A stretch of DNA of 10,371 nucleotides from Actinomycetes bacterium (GTDB taxonomy: Bacteria; Actinomycetota; Acidimicrobiia; Acidimicrobiales; Palsa-688), in the NCBI GenBank assembly GCA_021816565.1, contig JAKAXN010000139.1, forward strand, positions 1 through 10,371. Direction: 5' to 3'. The notes below the pieces were generated by a model. That model had not been told where the DNA came from and did no database searches. It saw only the letters and a list, made by a program, of their open reading frames with translations. Below, piece after piece: positions 6,745 through 10,371 of the stretch. A program made the translations under genes and the position numbers. The first letter of the stretch is position 1. The number at the start of each line of letters is the position of its first letter.

Positions 6745-8949
6745 GTGGCAACGACCGTTGACGCTTCTACCCGGCCCAGTTCGGCACCGCCGGGGCCGGA
6801 ACCGGGGCTGATGTCCCGGCTGGGAATCTGGACCGCCACCCATATGCGCACCGTGCTGGTGGCGTGGATGGTGGTCCTGATCGGGTTCGGCGCCTTCGCC
6901 CCCAAGGTGGAGTCGGCCCTGGCCGGCGCCGGATGGCAGGATTCCACCAGCCAGTCCGTGGCCGCCCGCAACGTCATCCAGAAGGACTTCGCCGGGTTGG
7001 GATCGAGTGCCCTCCAGGTGGTCGTGGTCGACCACCGGGCCCCCCTGGCGTCGGACCCCGCGGCCCGGACGGTGATCGACAAGGTCACCGCCATGTTGAA
7101 GGCCGACCACCGCGTCTCGACCGTGGTTCCCCCCCAGCCGGGGGCGTCGCTGTCGCCTGACGGGCGTACCGGGGTGATCACCGCCGGCGCGGCCGCCGAC
7201 CCCAACGCCATGGTGAAGGCGGCGGAGAGCCTCCACGGCCCCCTCTCGCGCCTCGGCACCTCCGGGATATCGGTCACCCTCACCGGTGACAGCGCCCTGT
7301 GGGCCAACTTCAACAGCGCCAACCACTCGGCCATGATGAAGTCCGAGATGCTGTCGTGGCCGGTGACCATGGCCATCCTCGTCATCGCCTTCGGCAGCCT
7401 GGTGGCCGCCGGCCTGCCGCTGATGCTGACCATGGCCGGCCTGCTCGTCGCCGCCGGTGCCCTGGTCCTGGCCAACAAGCTGGCCCCGGTGTCCATCTGG
7501 GCCCTCAACTTCGCCCTCATGTTCGCCCTGGCGCTCGGCATCGACTACGCCCTGTTCCTGGTCGTGCGGTTCCGCGCCGCCCTGCACCGCCGGGGCGCGG
7601 TCCGAGGTGACCGCCAGGCCGCCGTGGCTGCGGTGGCCGAGACCATGGGCACCGCCGGCAAGGCCGTGGCGTTCTCCGCCCTCACCGTCCTGGCCTCGCT
7701 GGCCGCCATCCTGCTGGTGCCCAGCCCGGCCTTCCGTTCCATGGCCCTCGGCATCATGCTGTCGGTGCTCGCCGTCCTGGCCGCCACCCTCACCCTGCTG
7801 CCGGTCGTGCTGGCCAAGCTCGGCACCCGCATCGACGCCGGACGGCTGCGGCTGAGCCGGCGCAAGGAGGATCCGGCCGAGCCGGTCCACCTGCACGGTC
7901 ACCGTCTGGAGGAGCGGCTCCACAGCTGGGGCAAGGCCCTGTGGCGTCACCCGATCGTCGCCGGCGCCGCCGCCCTGGTGGTCCTGGCCCTGGCCGCCGC
8001 GCCGGTCATCGGCCTGCGCACCTCGATGCCGTCGATCACCATCATCCCCGCTTCGGCCAACGCCCGGGTCGGCTTCGACCAGGTGACCAAGGCCTTCGGC
8101 CCCGGCGCCCCCGGCACCCTGCAGGTCGTCGTGCCCGCCGCCTCGGAGAAGGCCGCCCTGGCCACCCTGTCGCACACCCCCGGTGTGGCCGCGGCCATGC
8201 CGGCCGGGACGTCGGCGGGCTGGACCCTCAACCAGGTCGTCCCCACCACCGGGCCGTCCACCCCGGCCACCGGGGCCACCATCGACCGGATCCGCCACGT
8301 GCTGCCGACCGGCAGCCTGGTGGGCGGAGCCGCCGCTGAGAACCACGACCTGCAGACGGCCCTGGCCAGCCGGACGCCGCTGGTGTTCGGGATCCTGGCC
8401 GGCATGGGCTTCCTGCTCCTGCTCGTGGCCCTGGGCGCCCCGCTCATCTCCCTGGCCGGGGTGCTGGTCACCTCCCTGTCGGTGGCCGGGGCGTTCGGCG
8501 TGGCCCGTCTGATCTTCCAGGACGGGCACCTGTCGGGGCTTCTCAACTTCACCCCGCAGGGTTTCGTGGACGCATGGGGACCGCTGTTCTTCGGAGCCAT
8601 GGTCTTCGGAGTGGCGATGGACTACACGCTGTTCCTGCTGTCCGCGGCCAAGGAGCGCTACGAGACGCACGCCGATCCCGAGCACGCCATGACCGGCTCG
8701 GTGCGCACCTCGGGCCGGGTGGTCATCTCGGCTGCCGCGGTCATGATCGCGGTGTTCCTCACCTTCGCCCTCTCGGGACCGCTGGCCCCGAAGGAGATGG
8801 GGGTGATCCTGGCCGTCGCCGTGGCCCTCGACGCCTTGGTGGTCCGGATGGTGCTGCTGCCGGTCATCCTCCGGCTGGGCCACCACTGGGCCTGGCACCG
8901 GCCGGCGTGGTTGGATCGGATCATTCCCCACGTGAGCTTCTCGCACTGA
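6745..8949 (+). CDS. MMPL-family (RND superfamily) membrane transporter
   Basis: Predicted 734 residues with the internal duplication of RND proteins. TM1 is at about 34-52, followed by an extracytoplasmic domain (about 53-200), a bundle of five helices (about 205-355), a charged cytoplasmic linker (about 360-395, RRKEDPAEPVHLHGHRLEERL), TM7 (about 402-424), a second extracytoplasmic domain (about 425-545) and a second bundle to about 705. The proton-relay Asp-Tyr pairs are present in both halves: GIDYALFLV (D267-Y268) and VAMDYTLFLL (D626-Y627). It is shorter than mycobacterial MmpL3 and lacks a large C-terminal tail, resembling the broad actinobacterial/firmicute MMPL group. The family exports lipids or other hydrophobic molecules using the proton gradient; the cargo here is unknown. 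Two CsoR-type operators precede it and a methyltransferase follows after 27 bases, so it is probably an inducible exporter. Confidence 0.92.
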   Translation: MATTVDASTRPSSAPPGPEPGLMSRLGIWTATHMRTVLVAWMVVLIGFGAFAPKVESALAGAGWQDSTSQSVAARNVIQKDFAGLGSSALQVVVVDHRAPLASDPAARTVIDKVTAMLKADHRVSTVVPPQPGASLSPDGRTGVITAGAAADPNAMVKAAESLHGPLSRLGTSGISVTLTGDSALWANFNSANHSAMMKSEMLSWPVTMAILVIAFGSLVAAGLPLMLTMAGLLVAAGALVLANKLAPVSIWALNFALMFALALGIDYALFLVVRFRAALHRRGAVRGDRQAAVAAVAETMGTAGKAVAFSALTVLASLAAILLVPSPAFRSMALGIMLSVLAVLAATLTLLPVVLAKLGTRIDAGRLRLSRRKEDPAEPVHLHGHRLEERLHSWGKALWRHPIVAGAAALVVLALAAAPVIGLRTSMPSITIIPASANARVGFDQVTKAFGPGAPGTLQVVVPAASEKAALATLSHTPGVAAAMPAGTSAGWTLNQVVPTTGPSTPATGATIDRIRHVLPTGSLVGGAAAENHDLQTALASRTPLVFGILAGMGFLLLLVALGAPLISLAGVLVTSLSVAGAFGVARLIFQDGHLSGLLNFTPQGFVDAWGPLFFGAMVFGVAMDYTLFLLSAAKERYETHADPEHAMTGSVRTSGRVVISAAAVMIAVFLTFALSGPLAPKEMGVILAVAVALDALVVRMVLLPVILRLGHHWAWHRPAWLDRIIPHVSFSH

Positions 8950-8976
8950 GAAGCGCCAGGCGCAGGAGGTACGGAA

Positions 8977-9588
8977 GTGGAAGCAGCCGAGTGGGACCAG
9001 CGCTACAGCTCGCAGGAGCTGGTCTGGTCGGTGGAGCCCAACCGGTTCGTGGAGGCCGAGACGGCCTCCACGCCGGCGGGGCGGGCCCTCGACGTGGCGG
9101 CCGGAGAGGGTCGCAACTCCATCTGGCTGGCCACGCAGGGCTGGCGGGTCACCGCCGTCGACTTCTCCCAGGTCGGTCTGGAGAAGGGACGGCGGCTGGC
9201 CGGCCAGGCCGGGGTGGCCGACCGTATCGAGTGGGTAGCCGCCGACCTCAGGTCCTGGACCCCCGAAGTGGGCGCCTACGACCTGGTGGTGGTCGCCTAC
9301 CTGCAGCTTCCCGATGAGGACCTGCGTCCCATACTGACCCGCGTGGCGGCCGGTCTGGCCGCCGGCGGCAAGCTGGTAGTGATCGGCCACGACCGCGACA
9401 ACCTCGAACGTGGCGTGGGTGGCCCCCAGGATCCGGCGGTGCTCTACACCCCCGGGGCCCTGCGGGCCACCCTGGGTGGCGCCGGTCTTCGCGACGTGGA
9501 GGCGGCCACGGTGGAGCGGCCCACGCCCAACGGCACCGCTCTCGACACACTGGCCACGGCCTATCAACCGGAAGGGAGTTCCAAGTGA
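8977..9588 (+). CDS. Class I SAM-dependent methyltransferase (TehB-like group)
   Basis: Predicted 203 residues. It starts MEAAEWDQRYSSQELVWSVE, a W-D-x-R-Y...W start typical of small methyltransferases labelled TehB or thiopurine-methyltransferase-like. Motif I is LDVAAGEGRN (38-47), the ribose-binding acid is D62 in TAVDFS, motif II reads AADLRSW and motif IV YDLVVVAYLQLP, followed by LAAGGKLVVIGHD. The group includes enzymes acting on tellurite/selenite and on small thiols, so a detoxifying role is plausible, but the substrate is not readable. GTG 8977 follows AGGAGGT (8964-8970) at six bases, and the gene starts 27 bases after the MMPL stop, so the two are surely co-transcribed. The stop overlaps the DUF302 start (GTGA, 9585-9588). 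It is not closely related to the METTL7-like enzyme at 1071. Confidence 0.88.
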   Translation: MEAAEWDQRYSSQELVWSVEPNRFVEAETASTPAGRALDVAAGEGRNSIWLATQGWRVTAVDFSQVGLEKGRRLAGQAGVADRIEWVAADLRSWTPEVGAYDLVVVAYLQLPDEDLRPILTRVAAGLAAGGKLVVIGHDRDNLERGVGGPQDPAVLYTPGALRATLGGAGLRDVEAATVERPTPNGTALDTLATAYQPEGSSK

Positions 9589-9977
9589 GCTACAGCTACA
9601 CGTCCAGCACCGACCTCGGCTACGAGGAGACGGTGGACCGGGTGAAGGAGGCGTTCAAGAAGCAGGGCTTCGGCGTCCTCACCGAGATCGACATCCGGGC
9701 CACCCTCAAGGAGAAGCTCGGCGTGGACACCGAGCCGTACCTGATCATCGGGGCCTGCAACCCGGGCTTCGCCAGCCAGGCCCTGGCCGCCGAACCGGGA
9801 GTGGGGGTGTTCCTGCCCTGCAACGTGGTCGTCAGGAAAGCCGGGGACCGCACGGTCATCGAGGCCATGGACCCCAGGCTGATGCGCCAGTTCTCCGAGG
9901 CCCCCGGCCTGGGCGACCTGATCGATCAGGTGGCGCCGCTGGTCGAGGCCGCCGTGGCCGAGGCGGCCGGACACTGA
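9585..9977 (+). CDS. DUF302 family protein
   Basis: Predicted 130 residues, a typical single DUF302 domain. The signature blocks are present: ETVDRVKEAFKKQGFGVLTE (15-34), IDIRATLKEKLGVDTEPYLI (35-54), IGACNPGFASQALAAEPGVG (55-74) and VFLPCNVVV (75-83). C58 and C79, in GACNP and LPCNV, are the family's conserved cysteines and could bind metal or react with thiols. The domain's biochemical role is not established; it is often found beside CsoR/CstR-type regulators, thioredoxin-like or metal and sulfur stress genes. There is no signal peptide, so it is cytoplasmic. GTG 9585 overlaps the previous stop by four bases and has GAAGGGAG (9571-9578) at suitable distance, showing strong translational coupling to the methyltransferase. 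Confidence 0.9.
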   Translation: MSYSYTSSTDLGYEETVDRVKEAFKKQGFGVLTEIDIRATLKEKLGVDTEPYLIIGACNPGFASQALAAEPGVGVFLPCNVVVRKAGDRTVIEAMDPRLMRQFSEAPGLGDLIDQVAPLVEAAVAEAAGH

Positions 9978-10020
9978 AACCACCGCCTGGCCCCTCCGGG
10001 CGACCCACCCCGCCCGAACC

Positions 10021-10038
10021 TACCCCCCCGGGTAAGAT
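10021..10038 (+). promoter_or_regulatory. CsoR-family operator 3 overlapping the csoR-like promoter
   Basis: TACCC-CCCC-GGGTA (10021-10034) repeats the core of operators 1 and 2. A good -10 box, TAAGAT (10033-10038), overlaps its right edge, with a predicted transcription start near 10045. Bound repressor would block RNA polymerase, predicting autoregulation. The 9978-10020 stretch before it is only GC-rich spacer, with no clear -35 box. Confidence 0.72.
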
Positions 10039-10054
10039 GAAAACAGCCGTAGGT

Positions 10055-10060
10055 AAGGAG
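10055..10060 (+). promoter_or_regulatory. Ribosome binding site deciding the csoR-like start
   Basis: AAGGAG lies six bases before GTG 10067. The upstream in-frame ATG 10037 overlaps the -10 box and has no ribosome binding site, so it is unlikely to be used. Confidence 0.75.
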
Positions 10061-10066
10061 ATCGGG

Positions 10067-10336
10067 GTGGAACTGCCCGCTGATGTGATCGATGACGTGC
10101 GCAAGCGGTTGCGGCGCATCAATGGCCAGGTGGAAGGCCTGGAGCGCATGCTGGCCGAGGGCCGGGACTGCCGGGACGTGCTGACCCAGCTGGCCGCCGT
10201 CTCCAAGGCCCTGGACCGGGCCGGCTTCAAGCTGGTGGCCGGCGGGATGGCTCACTGCATAGAGCATCCCGACCAGGCCGACGTGGACGGCAACGCGGTG
10301 GCCGCCCTCGAGAAGCTGTTCCTCAGCCTGGCGTAG
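10067..10336 (+). CDS. CsoR/CstR-family transcriptional repressor (two-Cys, His ligand absent)
   Basis: Predicted 89 residues, all-helical CsoR-family (DUF156) protein. Hallmarks are DVRKRLRRINGQVEGLERML, EGRDCRDVLTQLAAVSKALD and AGFKLVAGGMAHCIEH. The family binds C/G-tract operators as a tetramer and leaves DNA when its cysteine site is metallated or modified. C35 and C64 match the two invariant cysteines (29 residues apart, as C36 and C65 in M. tuberculosis CsoR), but the intervening Cu(I) ligand His61 is replaced by Gly60. The residue before the first Cys is Asp rather than Tyr. This resembles persulfide-sensing CstR more than copper-sensing CsoR, although H63 or H67 might substitute as ligand. 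It has its own promoter and operator inside the operon. Family call is certain; the inducer is not. Confidence 0.93.
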   Translation: MELPADVIDDVRKRLRRINGQVEGLERMLAEGRDCRDVLTQLAAVSKALDRAGFKLVAGGMAHCIEHPDQADVDGNAVAALEKLFLSLA

Positions 10337-10337
10337 G

Positions 10338-10371
10338 AAGGAGGGGCCGGTTCGCCGGCCCCTCCTTTTTT
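10338..10371 (+). terminator. Intrinsic terminator of the csoR-like operon
   Basis: AAGGAGGGGCCGG (10338-10350) pairs perfectly with CCGGCCCCTCCTT (10355-10367) around a TTCG tetraloop, and the stem runs directly into a T-tract to the end of the window. It starts one base after the stop codon. Confidence 0.93.

Noticed and set aside
6412..9567. A 1051-codon open frame on the minus strand, antisense to the GAF, MMPL and methyltransferase genes
   Set aside because: The translation is low-complexity, rich in His, Gly, Gln and Arg, without a recognisable domain; it is the usual stop-free shadow opposite high-GC genes. The plus-strand genes have clear families, motifs and ribosome binding sites.
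10037..10066. ATG 10037 as the csoR-like start
   Set aside because: The codon overlaps the TAAGAT box; AAGGAG at six bases before GTG 10067 is a far better initiation site, and the 89-residue product matches family length.

Overview
This window is about 72% or more G+C by eye and reads as chromosomal DNA of an actinomycete. The 5' end holds tandem 42-residue repeats carrying the motif [17 protein letters not shown], a repeat type I associate with Acidimicrobiia (Acidimicrobiales/Iamiales-like lineages). Other signs fit: GTG starts, 4-bp GTGA gene overlaps, and several starts that look leaderless, with a -10-like box just upstream and no Shine-Dalgarno. The lineage call is inference from motifs, not from a marker gene.

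Layout, left to right. (1) Positions 1-361: C-terminal end of a repeat protein, cut by the window edge. (2) 482-1034: a hairpin, then a small single-pass membrane protein resembling DUF3592. (3) 1031-1730: a promoter and a METTL7/TMT1-like SAM methyltransferase. (4) 1769-2527: a GntR/UTRA regulator. (5) 2605-3311: a 36-codon ORF with an excellent ribosome binding site, coupled by a GTGA overlap to a four-helix membrane protein. (6) 3383-4815, minus strand: a two-gene operon of a BNR/Asp-box repeat protein and, again through a GTGA overlap, a MoaD/ThiS-type ubiquitin-like protein ending in Gly-Gly. (7) 4962-5924: a divergent HTH-WYL regulator whose start region contains an inverted repeat. (8) 6068-6625: a stand-alone GAF-domain protein. 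(9) 6643-10371: an apparent stress-response unit of an MMPL/RND transporter, a TehB-like methyltransferase, a DUF302 protein and a CsoR-family repressor, closed by a textbook intrinsic terminator.

The most coherent system is the last one. Three C/G-tract palindromes of the CsoR-family type (TACCC...GGGTA core) are seen: two flank the likely MMPL promoter and one overlaps the likely -10 box of the csoR-like gene. This predicts one autoregulated regulon in which the repressor controls the exporter, methyltransferase and DUF302 genes. The repressor keeps the two conserved cysteines (C35 and C64 from the chosen start) but has glycine where Cu(I)-sensing CsoR has its histidine ligand. It may therefore belong to the CstR-like, persulfide-sensing side of the family rather than being a classical copper sensor.

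A loose sulfur/thiol theme runs through the window: a METTL7-like (thiol methyltransferase family) enzyme, a Gly-Gly sulfur-carrier-like protein, the two-Cys CsoR/CstR-type repressor and a DUF302 protein. This link is inference only; no gene here proves the substrate. No tRNA, rRNA, CRISPR array, insertion sequence or prophage gene was found, and no stretch longer than about 180 bases lacks a gene.
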